Source: an uncultured Saprospiraceae bacterium (lineage in GTDB: Bacteria > Bacteroidota > Bacteroidia > Chitinophagales > Saprospiraceae). Taken from it: a stretch of 32,502 nt of DNA. Location of the stretch: contig CALJVI010000313.1 in assembly GCA_937974575.1 (NCBI GenBank), positions 1 through 32,502 of the forward strand, in the 5' to 3' direction. The position numbers and the translations under genes were made by a program. Positions 7,624 to 16,210 of the stretch are shown here, piece by piece. Position 1 is the first letter of the stretch. Each line of letters starts with the position of its first letter. The notes below the pieces were generated by a model. That model saw only the letters and a list, made by a program, of their open reading frames with translations, was not told the DNA's origin and ran no database searches.

Positions 7624-8433
7624 TTAAAATAAAAATGACCGAACAGACTCTACAGAATAAGAAATCCACTTCGACGGTTTTGTAGAGAAAAGAGGCTTGA
7701 AGTTATAATTTAAAGCAATTTTTATCAGTTGAATTGGAAATTGAAAAGCATCTTTCAAGGTGATTTTGGAGCCTTCTACTTCAGTCCATTTTTTTAGAGA
7801 GACTTCTTTAAATTTTTTAAGCATGGACTTCTTGCCATATTTATTGCGCATGCGCATCAATAATTCAATATCAAACAGCCACTTCGATATAAAGGCTTTC
7901 TGAAAAAGCGTGTTTGCGGTATGTCTAGTAAACACCTTCGCACCACATTGGGTATCGTTTATTTTTAGTCCAATGATCCACTGGATAATTTTGTTGAAAA
8001 TATTGCTACTGGCTGATCTAAAGGGAGTTCTTTGGATGGTTGCAGTATTGACTCGAGTACGAGATCCGATCACCATGCCCCCCTCATCAAGGTCATCATC
8101 TAGAGAATGAACTAGGTTTTCATAATCTTCAAATCCGGTGGCTAGATCCGCATCCATAAAACCAATATTCTTAGCATTAGTATTCTGAAGCATATAGTTT
8201 ACTCCAGAACGTATAGCTTCAGCCTTACCGTTATTTCTAGGCGCATCATATACGTGCACACGTGATTCTCGTCCCGCTTGAAAGGTTTTTAGCATCTTAA
8301 GCGTACTATCTGAACTTCCATCATTTACGAAACAAACGGTGTAATTCTTATGCTCGGCGAGAAATTCGTGAAAAGATTCAAGATCCAGTCTGTCTGCTTC
8401 ATTGTAGCAAGGTACTACTATTGCATTCTCCAT
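7624..8433 (-). CDS. Family 2 glycosyltransferase, dolichyl-phosphate-glucose synthase-like
   Basis: A 269-residue GT-A fold enzyme that would move a sugar from a nucleotide sugar to a polyprenyl phosphate at the cytoplasmic face of the membrane. Visible blocks: 'VVPCYNEADRL' (6-16), 'FVNDGSSDST' (35-44) with the nucleotide-binding Asp38, 'NNGKAEAIRSG' (67-77), the metal-binding D94-A95-D96, 'MVIGSRT', and the family's 'INDTQCGAKVFTR' and 'WLFDIELLMRM' segments. There is no long C-terminal membrane domain, only weak hydrophobic stretches near 235-250. It is transcribed away from the GT-C gene at 8640. Polyprenyl-phosphate sugars are the usual donors for GT-C enzymes, so the two may be donor maker and user; that pairing is inference from adjacency. 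Confidence 0.92.
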   Translation of the reverse strand: MENAIVVPCYNEADRLDLESFHEFLAEHKNYTVCFVNDGSSDSTLKMLKTFQAGRESRVHVYDAPRNNGKAEAIRSGVNYMLQNTNAKNIGFMDADLATGFEDYENLVHSLDDDLDEGGMVIGSRTRVNTATIQRTPFRSASSNIFNKIIQWIIGLKINDTQCGAKVFTRHTANTLFQKAFISKWLFDIELLMRMRNKYGKKSMLKKFKEVSLKKWTEVEGSKITLKDAFQFPIQLIKIALNYNFKPLFSTKPSKWISYSVESVRSFLF

Positions 8434-8639
8434 ATTAGTTGGGCTATGTATGGAGGGTATCGGTTAAATTTATATGGGGAGACAGTATGTTATATTCAAG
8501 ATTGTTGCCAAAAAAACAGGCTGTGACGACCTGGACGTCGAATTTAGAATTTTATTTTCACCTATATATATCTTTATGGTAATCAACTCGTAATACTATA
8601 GTTAGGATTGTAAAGCCTACTAAATAGCCTAAAATTATT

Positions 8640-11600
8640 TTGGATAAAGGAAGAACATATTATTTGATTGCACTGCTATCGGTCCTGATATTGCACGCAA
8701 CCACTAATTTTTTCACATTTGATCAGACTTATGATGCTTATGTGCACATCTTCTTTGCCGATCATTATGCTGAAAATTGGTTTGACAACTGGGATTACCG
8801 TTGGTATACTGGATTTAACATTACGTCATATCCACCTTTAGTACATCAGATTGTAGCCTTGCTTTCAATGGTAATGGGCTTAAAGCTGGCATTTTTCTTT
8901 TGGTCTGTGCTTATGGTCTTGTGGTTGGTAAGAGGGATGTACTACTTTGCGCAGCTGTGGGTCAGTAAAGAGGCAGCAGGTATTGCTGCAATTTTGATGG
9001 TGTTTACGGGGAGTCTTACAGAAGCAATGCATATTTTTGGTCAGATCCCTAGTATCACGGGAATTGCTTTTCTACTGAATTCATGCCCAGAAATATATAA
9101 GTGGATCATCACTAATAAACGATCTCATCTTTGGTTAAGTATTGCATTTTTAAGTGTTACTTCAGCAGCACACCATGTCACTACCATTTTTGGAATGGTG
9201 TTTTTTATTTTTCCTACTATTGGTTTAGCCTTAATAGATCTTTGTATTCAAGATAAAGGATCTATAGAGGATGTCCGTATCAAAGACTTTTTTACAAAAA
9301 TGGCAAGCTACTTAACACGGCTTATACCATTTGGTGTCGCAGTGGGACTGATTGTTATAATTGTTATTTTTCCTTATTGGGTCTGGACCAACTCGGATCC
9401 AATAAGTCAAGTCCCGATTCCGCATGGCTCTAGAGAGTCATTTATCGAACAGCCGAATTTGGGCGTTATATTCTTTATCTTTCCATGGGGTATTATGTTG
9501 TTTGCCTTACCATATATAATCTCAAGATCATACTATCGTCGCCATATATTTATCGGCTTATCCTTGACCTTATTATTGATTTTAGGTACTGGTGGTACAA
9601 CCCCTATACCCAGATGGATACTTGGAGATCATGCATATGAAATTCTTACTCTAGATAGATTTACATTCTGGGCAACTTTAATTTCTGTCCCATTCTTTGG
9701 GGAATTTATGCATAAGTTATATACTGGTGAACTTAAGAAAATTAAATACAACTCACACTTTAGAAAATTTACTTTAGTGTTTTTCTCTCTGGGTATTATT
9801 ATTTTTAATGTCCTGATTGTGAATGCGGGTTACTTTCAAGCTTTCCAGCCAAAAGAGATAGATCCCAATCCTATAGTTAATTTCCTAAGTCGAGATAAGC
9901 ATAGTGACTGGCGATATATGACCTTAGGCTTTGGAGATCAAATGGCGTGGTTATCTGCTAATACGGATGCCTTATCCGTTGATGGCAATTACCATAGTGC
10001 AAGAAGACTGCCTGAGATGACCTCAAAGGCTGTAGAACGATTAGAAAATGCAAAATACCAAGGGGAAGAAGGCATTAGTTCTTTAAGAGAGTTTTTAACG
10101 GTACCTGAAAAGTTTAGCTTGAAATTCATTTTTGCAAATGATAAATTCTATGAACCAATTCTGTTTTTTCTCGGCTGGGATAAGATTAGTCAATTGGAAA
10201 ACAATGTCGTAGTATGGCAGCGGCCAGATGTACCGCCACTTCCAGATTTATTGCCCAGAAAGAATATCCCTTCTATTCAAAGATTCATGTGGGGTGTTTT
10301 ACCGCTGATCTGTTTTTGCTTTGCTGTCTTTCTTTACATCAAGCAGCTATACACGAAAAATTGGGTTATGTTCAATTCTTCATTGTCGCAATTGATAAAG
10401 CTAACAAAGCCAGAGATTAGGAGAAAGTCCGTATGGTTTACCCAGTCTGCTTGGATGATATTCTTGCTTCTTCTATCCGTTGGGTTTGCTTCTTTCGTCG
10501 CCATCAATCATGACGATCATGCCAGCCCTGAACGAGTTATTAACGCATATTTTGATGCAATAAATTATAAGAAATTTAAGAAAGCTTACTCCTACTTAGA
10601 TAAGGAGACGAGGCCAACGATGGATCAGTATATGCTGGAGCTTTCCTTGGAAGATGGAATTTTAGCCTCTTACTCGATTCTTGACTCTATTAAAATGTTG
10701 GATGTAAGCTATGAAAGTGCTACTGAGGCTAAGACAACAGTGGGCGTATTGTCTACGACTTCACTTATGAATTATAATACCACTGAATACTTGGATTTAG
10801 TAAAAAGAGATGGAGGTTGGTATTTAAAGCATGATGTATTTGAAAAGGATGTTCCTGCAGATCAATTCTTCGGTATTCCCGATATTTCCTTTCATAAACA
10901 AGGTAGAAGAAAAGCGGATGTCAGTACAACACGACGTGAGGATGTTTTGGATCGACCAGAAGCATTCATTCTTCAATCCTCGCTTGTGCAAAAAGATGGC
11001 AACTATTACATCGTCGGTGAAGTACAAAATGTAGATAATGTACCAGCTTATATCACAGTAGAGGGATCATTGTTGGATGAAAAAGGGAAACTAATTTCGA
11101 GGTATAATGCAGGAAATGCTATTGTGCATAGGTTATTACCAAACGAGAAGACTCCTTTTAGGATTGATTTTGAAAGTCAATTGGATTCTTTAGAAGAAAA
11201 CTATTTGTACCTAGAAAGTAACCAGGATTATGCAAATGAAGTATACAAGGTACCTGATGACTTCAATGTTTTCATTAGAACTATGGTTAGCGGGCAGAAA
11301 ATGTATAAACTGATGGGAGTTAAAGAGCTGTCTGTCAGTGGAAATGATGTGAATGGTTCATTGGTTAATTATGGGACAAATGAAATAAGTATTCCTCAAA
11401 TTTTACTTGCAGAATATGATCAGAGTAACCAGTTGAAATGGATAGAAACTAAATACCTGAACAGTGGTCTTAGGCCTCAACGTAAAAAGAAATTCAAGAT
11501 TAAGTCTAAAATAGACGAAGTGTTGCTGGTGAAAACGGGAAGTGAAAACCAACTATTTGTAAACGGAACTTCCAAAGGGCAAATGAAATACTTCGATAGA

Positions 11601-11702
11601 ATTGAAGATCATCTAAATGAACAGAATAATATAAAACTAAATAAAATTGATAAGAGTACTTTGAAAATCTATATGAACTGCTTTGTATATGATTTAAATT
11701 AA
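8640..11702 (+). CDS. Large GT-C-like membrane glycosyltransferase with C-terminal periplasmic domains
   Basis: A 1020-residue protein. Residues 1-400 form about 11-12 membrane helices typical of GT-C / PTPS-related membrane enzymes. The first outside loop has D28 and D32 (TFDQTYDAYVH), candidates for the catalytic acid, then 'DYRWYTGFNITSYPPL', the usual GT-C-like YPP turn. A soluble segment (~400-540) and two more helices (~546-565, ~600-618) follow. From ~622 the chain is soluble: an NTF2-like fold ('ASPERVINAYFDAINYKKFKKAY' to 'WYLKHDVFEKD'), then an FxLYD-type beta segment near 770-860, then an unknown ~150-residue end. GT-C enzymes use polyprenyl-linked sugars. The start is TTG at 8640: an in-frame TAG sits at 8625-8627 and no ATG precedes the second helix. 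The stop is 3 bases before the next start, so it leads a three-gene operon. Confidence 0.8.
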   Translation: MDKGRTYYLIALLSVLILHATTNFFTFDQTYDAYVHIFFADHYAENWFDNWDYRWYTGFNITSYPPLVHQIVALLSMVMGLKLAFFFWSVLMVLWLVRGMYYFAQLWVSKEAAGIAAILMVFTGSLTEAMHIFGQIPSITGIAFLLNSCPEIYKWIITNKRSHLWLSIAFLSVTSAAHHVTTIFGMVFFIFPTIGLALIDLCIQDKGSIEDVRIKDFFTKMASYLTRLIPFGVAVGLIVIIVIFPYWVWTNSDPISQVPIPHGSRESFIEQPNLGVIFFIFPWGIMLFALPYIISRSYYRRHIFIGLSLTLLLILGTGGTTPIPRWILGDHAYEILTLDRFTFWATLISVPFFGEFMHKLYTGELKKIKYNSHFRKFTLVFFSLGIIIFNVLIVNAGYFQAFQPKEIDPNPIVNFLSRDKHSDWRYMTLGFGDQMAWLSANTDALSVDGNYHSARRLPEMTSKAVERLENAKYQGEEGISSLREFLTVPEKFSLKFIFANDKFYEPILFFLGWDKISQLENNVVVWQRPDVPPLPDLLPRKNIPSIQRFMWGVLPLICFCFAVFLYIKQLYTKNWVMFNSSLSQLIKLTKPEIRRKSVWFTQSAWMIFLLLLSVGFASFVAINHDDHASPERVINAYFDAINYKKFKKAYSYLDKETRPTMDQYMLELSLEDGILASYSILDSIKMLDVSYESATEAKTTVGVLSTTSLMNYNTTEYLDLVKRDGGWYLKHDVFEKDVPADQFFGIPDISFHKQGRRKADVSTTRREDVLDRPEAFILQSSLVQKDGNYYIVGEVQNVDNVPAYITVEGSLLDEKGKLISRYNAGNAIVHRLLPNEKTPFRIDFESQLDSLEENYLYLESNQDYANEVYKVPDDFNVFIRTMVSGQKMYKLMGVKELSVSGNDVNGSLVNYGTNEISIPQILLAEYDQSNQLKWIETKYLNSGLRPQRKKKFKIKSKIDEVLLVKTGSENQLFVNGTSKGQMKYFDRIEDHLNEQNNIKLNKIDKSTLKIYMNCFVYDLN

Positions 11703-11705
11703 ATA

Positions 11706-12914
11706 ATGAAGAAATATTGTTTCTTTCTCATGAGTATTGGGTTTCTAGCCTTGACTTTTGGTTGCAATGTCAGCACCATAGAGAATGTACAATGTATGTC
11801 AAAAGGGAAAGCGGAAATAAAATACTTTAAAGACAAATACAAAGCTGGAGATAAAATCAAAATCAAAGTAGAAACCAAAGACTTGGACCGTGAGGATATT
11901 CTTATCGTCTGGGATGGAAAATTTGGGGAGCAATATTTTGAAAAGAAAGTTTACAGTGAAGATTTTATATTTAATTTTCCGGATTCCATTAGTAACTACA
12001 GTGGCTTTGCTTCCATAAAAGTAGTTCACTGCAATAAAATTTTAAATAGAAAGAAAACTTATATCACTAGTCTCCATCCTAAAGGAGCTATAGAATCCTA
12101 TTTGGGTCCAAAAACACTAGCCATAGACCAAAATATGGAATCTATGCTATGTCTAATTCCAACAGATAAATTTGGTAATGCCCTTGAAATTACGGACACT
12201 GTTTTGTTCAATACCAAATATAACAATATGGCTATGCAGTCTGTATCCAAAGGAATTGAAAACCTGGTGACTTATATCAAAATTGAAAATAATCAACAAG
12301 TAGGAAAAGTGCTTTTAGGGGCAAAATGTGACGATACTTATATTGATGAACAAGAAGTGGCTATCGTACAAGGTCCTATGAAAAAGGTTAAGATCAATGT
12401 TGTCGAGATGCATCCTTTCAGTGATCAAAGACAATTGGTGCATTTGAATACGGATGTGATTTATGATGCAAAGAATAATATCGTAGCTGATGGTACTAGT
12501 ATCATATTTGTTGTTTATGAGAATGACGAAGTCATTGCTCAATACCAGACATATACGGTAAGTGGAATTGCTAACGTATATATCGAAAACCCAAAGAGTA
12601 CTGCTGAGTGGAAGGTGTCTATATCTGGTGCTCCTCAAAAAGCAAGTATCCGATTGAATTTCGAAGATAATATAGAGTCTATTCCAGTGAGAATCGAGAA
12701 GAACCATCTCGTAATAGGGCCAGTTATTGGATCCTTGGATCAGTATATCCCTGATGGTACAGAGGTTAATGTTGTTTTTAATTATAGTATTTCTGAAACA
12801 GCCGACATAGAACATGGATTTGCACGATTGAAAATCCCAGTAAGCTTGACTGAAGCAGATGAGTTGATTTGCGAAGTTGAAATTAATGGGCAGAAAGTAA
12901 AACTGATTTATTAA
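11706..12914 (+). CDS. Lipoprotein with tandem Ig-like (Big_1-like) domains
   Basis: A 402-residue lipoprotein with Cys20 (LTFGC) as the lipid site. The body is all-beta. A first segment (~30-115) resembles a cohesion-type Ig domain ('YKAGDKIKIKVETKD'). Three later segments start with the recurring pattern D..GN...(D)GT.V.F: 'IPTDKFGNALEITDTVLF', 'VIYDAKNNIVADGTSIIF' and 'GSLDQYIPDGTEVNVVF', as in invasin/Big_1 Ig domains. No catalytic motif is visible. It starts 3 bases after the GT-C stop, and the next gene starts 3 bases after its own stop, so translation of all three is probably coupled. A role as periplasmic scaffold or glycan-binding partner of the neighbouring enzymes is inference. Confidence 0.75.
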   Translation: MKKYCFFLMSIGFLALTFGCNVSTIENVQCMSKGKAEIKYFKDKYKAGDKIKIKVETKDLDREDILIVWDGKFGEQYFEKKVYSEDFIFNFPDSISNYSGFASIKVVHCNKILNRKKTYITSLHPKGAIESYLGPKTLAIDQNMESMLCLIPTDKFGNALEITDTVLFNTKYNNMAMQSVSKGIENLVTYIKIENNQQVGKVLLGAKCDDTYIDEQEVAIVQGPMKKVKINVVEMHPFSDQRQLVHLNTDVIYDAKNNIVADGTSIIFVVYENDEVIAQYQTYTVSGIANVYIENPKSTAEWKVSISGAPQKASIRLNFEDNIESIPVRIEKNHLVIGPVIGSLDQYIPDGTEVNVVFNYSISETADIEHGFARLKIPVSLTEADELICEVEINGQKVKLIY

Positions 12915-12917
12915 AGA

Positions 12918-14900
12918 ATGGTGATAGAGAATAACTTTTTACGATATCTTTTACCAAGATTAGCTTACCTAATCATGTTGGTAATTGTATTGTCTTTACT
13001 CGCCAATGTGTTTGCTTTTTTTAGTCATGCAAACTATATGCAACCTGAGAAAAAGGTCAAATCTATTTATAGCACCTCTTATCATGTTCCAACTACTGTG
13101 TGGGATCAACCTCAAGTAGCCAATGGTAGAATGCTAGAACAATTTGATAACGCTGAGATTACTAGAGCTTATCAGAATGCATGGTACTTTCTCAATGAGT
13201 CGCTTAGAAAGAAATCAACAGTAGGTTTGGAAGACTTTTTTGCGGATCATCTCATTGAAGAAATAGAAAAAGTAATCACCAAAGATCATGACTATATCGA
13301 AGATAGAGTGGATTTGGATCACAATATTGATTTGCATCTTTTTTCTATCGATAAGCAAGTTGCAGCTTTTAAAGACACTAATGTTAGAATAAAACGTAAA
13401 GTTGTTAATAAGGGTAGTATCGTATATGAAGAGGAAGTATACAAGAATTATGAGGTAGTTATGACTCTTGCGGACGGAAAATGGAAAGTATTGCATCTCA
13501 AAGAGATGGAGAATACAATAAAGGCGCCCGACTTTAAAAATGAACCTCGGTTTGTAATGGACTCCATCGTGACTTACGTCCAAAGTGGCGAGAGCGAATA
13601 TGGTAAAGCAGCAAAGGTAAATTGCAAAACAAAGCCTCTAAAGGGATATCATAAACTCATGCCAGGAGAGACACTCTACAGGCTTTCCAAAAAGTATAAT
13701 GTTTCGGTAAAACAAATGATGAAGTGGAACAAAATTGCAAATCTGGCAGACATAAAAGCATGCAGTCATCTAAGGGTAGTTCCTCAACAAAAGGATCGTA
13801 AAAAGATAGTCTTAGTAACGCCACGTGTCGAGCGAGAAGCAAAATTGAAAATAAGAAAAGTAGAAAAAGGAGAAAGCCTTTTTAAGATTGCTAAAGAGTA
13901 TAATCTACAACCCTCTGTTTTAAAAGAAGCAAATGGGATAGAGGACATTATAATTAGCGAAGGTCAAATTTTGGAAATACCTAACCTCCTTGAGATCAAT
14001 AGGTCAAAGATAAACAAGTTGAAAGGTATTAATTACTATCCGCAGGATACTCCATGGTGGGATTTTTGGACGGCATATGACTCTAAAATAATTCGTAAGG
14101 ATCTGCTTACGATTAAGAAATTGGGGATGAATACCATACGTGTTTTCGTTCCAAGTGATGGTGTGATTCCAGGTTTGCAGTTCAATACTATGCTGGATAA
14201 ACTAGAAAGCCTTTTGGATGAATGCGAAACGCTAGATTTGGATGTGATGGTTACCCTATTTGATTTTCCAGTTAGTTTTGATTTATCTTATTATACCAAA
14301 TCAGAAAGACAACTAGAAGGATTGTTGACGAGATTTAAAGACCATCCAGCATTATTGGCTTGGGATTTAAAGAATGAACCTGATTTAGACTTTAAATTAC
14401 ATGGTAAAAAGAAAGTGATTCAGTGGCTAAGTTACTTGATAGAGAAAGCAAGAGTTTATGATCCAAATCATTTATTGACAATTGGTTGGTCCAATCCAGA
14501 GTCGGCTATAAATTTGAGTAAGGAGTTAGATTTCATAAGCTATCACTACTATCGAGAGGTCAGTTCATTAAAGTTGGATATGCTTAAGCTGCGAGAAGCA
14601 GTGAATAATAAACCTTTAGTCTTGCAAGAATTCGGGATTCCGTCGGATAGGAAGTGGTACAAGCCTTTAGGTTACTCAAAGGATGACCAGTCAGAATATT
14701 TGTCAGAATTCAAAAAAGAAATGGAGGCTAATAATTTACCATACATGCTTTGGACATTATATGATTTTACTGATATTCCTACGGAAGTATTTGGTCATAA
14801 ACGATGGGCGACTAATAAGCAAAAGTACTTTGGCCTCATTGACCATGATGGTAAGAAAAAACCATCCTATTACATATTCTCTCCCGAATCAGCGAAATAA
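12918..14900 (+). CDS. Membrane-anchored NTF2-like / LysM / LysM / GH5-like glycoside hydrolase
   Basis: A 660-residue multi-domain protein. A single N-terminal helix (~10-35) anchors it, with the rest outside the cytoplasm. Residues ~75-205 look like an NTF2/Tim44-like fold ('AYQNAWYFLNESLRKK' to 'LADGKWKVLHLKEME'). LysM 1 spans ~244-289 (HKLMPGETLYRLSKKYNVS) and LysM 2 ~312-356 (RKVEKGESLFKIAKEYNLQ). From 370 a TIM-barrel hydrolase of the GH5/clan-A kind begins (GINYYPQDTPWWDFW), with acid/base Glu487 in KNEPD and nucleophile Glu571 in LQEFG, and the expected 'LAWDLKNEP', 'ISYHYY' and 'MLWTLYDFTD' strands. Both catalytic acids are present, so it should be active. It is the last gene of the three-gene operon. 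Likely roles are trimming or releasing the exported glycan, or processing it while held to peptidoglycan by LysM. Confidence 0.88.
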   Translation: MVIENNFLRYLLPRLAYLIMLVIVLSLLANVFAFFSHANYMQPEKKVKSIYSTSYHVPTTVWDQPQVANGRMLEQFDNAEITRAYQNAWYFLNESLRKKSTVGLEDFFADHLIEEIEKVITKDHDYIEDRVDLDHNIDLHLFSIDKQVAAFKDTNVRIKRKVVNKGSIVYEEEVYKNYEVVMTLADGKWKVLHLKEMENTIKAPDFKNEPRFVMDSIVTYVQSGESEYGKAAKVNCKTKPLKGYHKLMPGETLYRLSKKYNVSVKQMMKWNKIANLADIKACSHLRVVPQQKDRKKIVLVTPRVEREAKLKIRKVEKGESLFKIAKEYNLQPSVLKEANGIEDIIISEGQILEIPNLLEINRSKINKLKGINYYPQDTPWWDFWTAYDSKIIRKDLLTIKKLGMNTIRVFVPSDGVIPGLQFNTMLDKLESLLDECETLDLDVMVTLFDFPVSFDLSYYTKSERQLEGLLTRFKDHPALLAWDLKNEPDLDFKLHGKKKVIQWLSYLIEKARVYDPNHLLTIGWSNPESAINLSKELDFISYHYYREVSSLKLDMLKLREAVNNKPLVLQEFGIPSDRKWYKPLGYSKDDQSEYLSEFKKEMEANNLPYMLWTLYDFTDIPTEVFGHKRWATNKQKYFGLIDHDGKKKPSYYIFSPESAK

Positions 14901-14915
14901 TTTTAGCGTTACCAA

Positions 14916-16208
14916 TTACTTGTTTTCTGTAATTAGCTTCTGAAAATGCATGATATACCAATCTGCAATATCAGACATTGGTAAGCCATTTGCCGCTACA
15001 AAATTTTGTTTAGCATTTCTTTTTCTATGATCATTATTTGTAAGCAACTTCTGCATGGCCATTGCCATTTCAGGTATACTATCCGGAGTAAAATATTCTC
15101 CGGTATATCCTTCTTCGGTTATGAGTTCTTTTAGATCTCCGATGTTGGGCAGCATAACCGCTTTTCCATAACTACCTGCCTGATGCAATACTCCAGAGCT
15201 TCCAGTAGTACTCGTATAGTCAAATGCGACAATAGTACTTGAAGAAAATAATCCAGCTACGTCTTCCTCTTCAACATATCCTGTAAAATGTATTCCTTCT
15301 GTATCTGCATATTTTTCTTTTACATTCTGTAAGTACCCTTTTACATTTGGATTGTCTGTCCCTGCTATGGTCAATTCAATAGGGAAGTCTACCAGACTTC
15401 TGACTTCAATCATTGCTTCTATTAGATTTTCTACTTTTTTGTAGGTGCCAAATTTTCCAAAAGTCAATATCTTTCTCACTTCAGGATTGTAGTCGAAGTC
15501 TGGTGTTTCCGCCGACTCAAAACTTCCATGCGGCAGTAGTGCTACATTTTTGCAGCCATACTTTTTTTCTAGGATATGAACATACTTTGGTATAGTTACC
15601 CCGACTAGATTAGCTGACAGTATGATTTTAGTTATTTGTTTTCCTATGAAGTTATACATGCTCTTCATTATGGGATTCTGTGTGATTCCTGCTGAATCAT
15701 AATCTACCGTCTCTATGATATTGTGTAGCAATACCATAGAAGGTATACCATTCCATTTTGTCATCAATGGACTAAGGAGTCCAAGGGTTGCCGCAACTTT
15801 GCTGTCTCCAAAAGACAAAAATTGTAGATTATACAAAACTACATCTGGCTTAATGTCATTAATAGATTTTTTAATCTTTACTGCGGTATTCATTTTATTA
15901 AACGACCATACAGGATGAATAAACAGATTTTTAGGTCTATCCTTTGCAGGATAAGCCTTATTGTCTGGCAATATATCTGTGATGATATGAATTTCCTTAA
16001 TATCTCCTTTTTGCTTGAATTGTTCTATAAGATGAAATGCATATTCGTTCAATGTTCCCTTACTAGGTGGATATGGAGAAACTATAGCTACGACTTGTGC
16101 TTCATATGCAGTAGATACTTCCTTATGATGGGCTATAGTTGGATTGCTTTTGGGCAAATCAGCTACAAATTTAGAGGGACGATTAATGCTTGAGGCGTTA
16201 TTTTTCAT
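14916..16208 (-). CDS. Family 4-type glycosyltransferase (GT-B fold)
   Basis: A 430-residue GT-B enzyme that adds a sugar from a nucleotide donor in the cytoplasm. The N-terminal half has 'AIVSPYPPSKGTLNEYAFHLIEQF' as the acceptor-side glycine-rich start. The C-terminal half has 'ILTFGKFGTYKKVENLIEA', 'ELTIAGTDNP', 'IHFTGYVEEEDVAGLFSSST' and 'GSSGVLHQAGSYGKAVMLP'. The usual EX7E nucleotide-sugar motif is altered: both Glu positions are replaced, in the stretch TTGSSGVLHQA. The long N-terminal extension (~35 residues) before the Rossmann start is unusual. It is the last gene of the leftward operon, 2 bases after the flippase stop, and ends 15 bases from the opposing operon's stop. It resembles PelF in role, but I see no specific homology. 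Confidence 0.88.
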   Translation of the reverse strand: MKNNASSINRPSKFVADLPKSNPTIAHHKEVSTAYEAQVVAIVSPYPPSKGTLNEYAFHLIEQFKQKGDIKEIHIITDILPDNKAYPAKDRPKNLFIHPVWSFNKMNTAVKIKKSINDIKPDVVLYNLQFLSFGDSKVAATLGLLSPLMTKWNGIPSMVLLHNIIETVDYDSAGITQNPIMKSMYNFIGKQITKIILSANLVGVTIPKYVHILEKKYGCKNVALLPHGSFESAETPDFDYNPEVRKILTFGKFGTYKKVENLIEAMIEVRSLVDFPIELTIAGTDNPNVKGYLQNVKEKYADTEGIHFTGYVEEEDVAGLFSSSTIVAFDYTSTTGSSGVLHQAGSYGKAVMLPNIGDLKELITEEGYTGEYFTPDSIPEMAMAMQKLLTNNDHRKRNAKQNFVAANGLPMSDIADWYIMHFQKLITENK

Positions 16209-16210
16209 AC

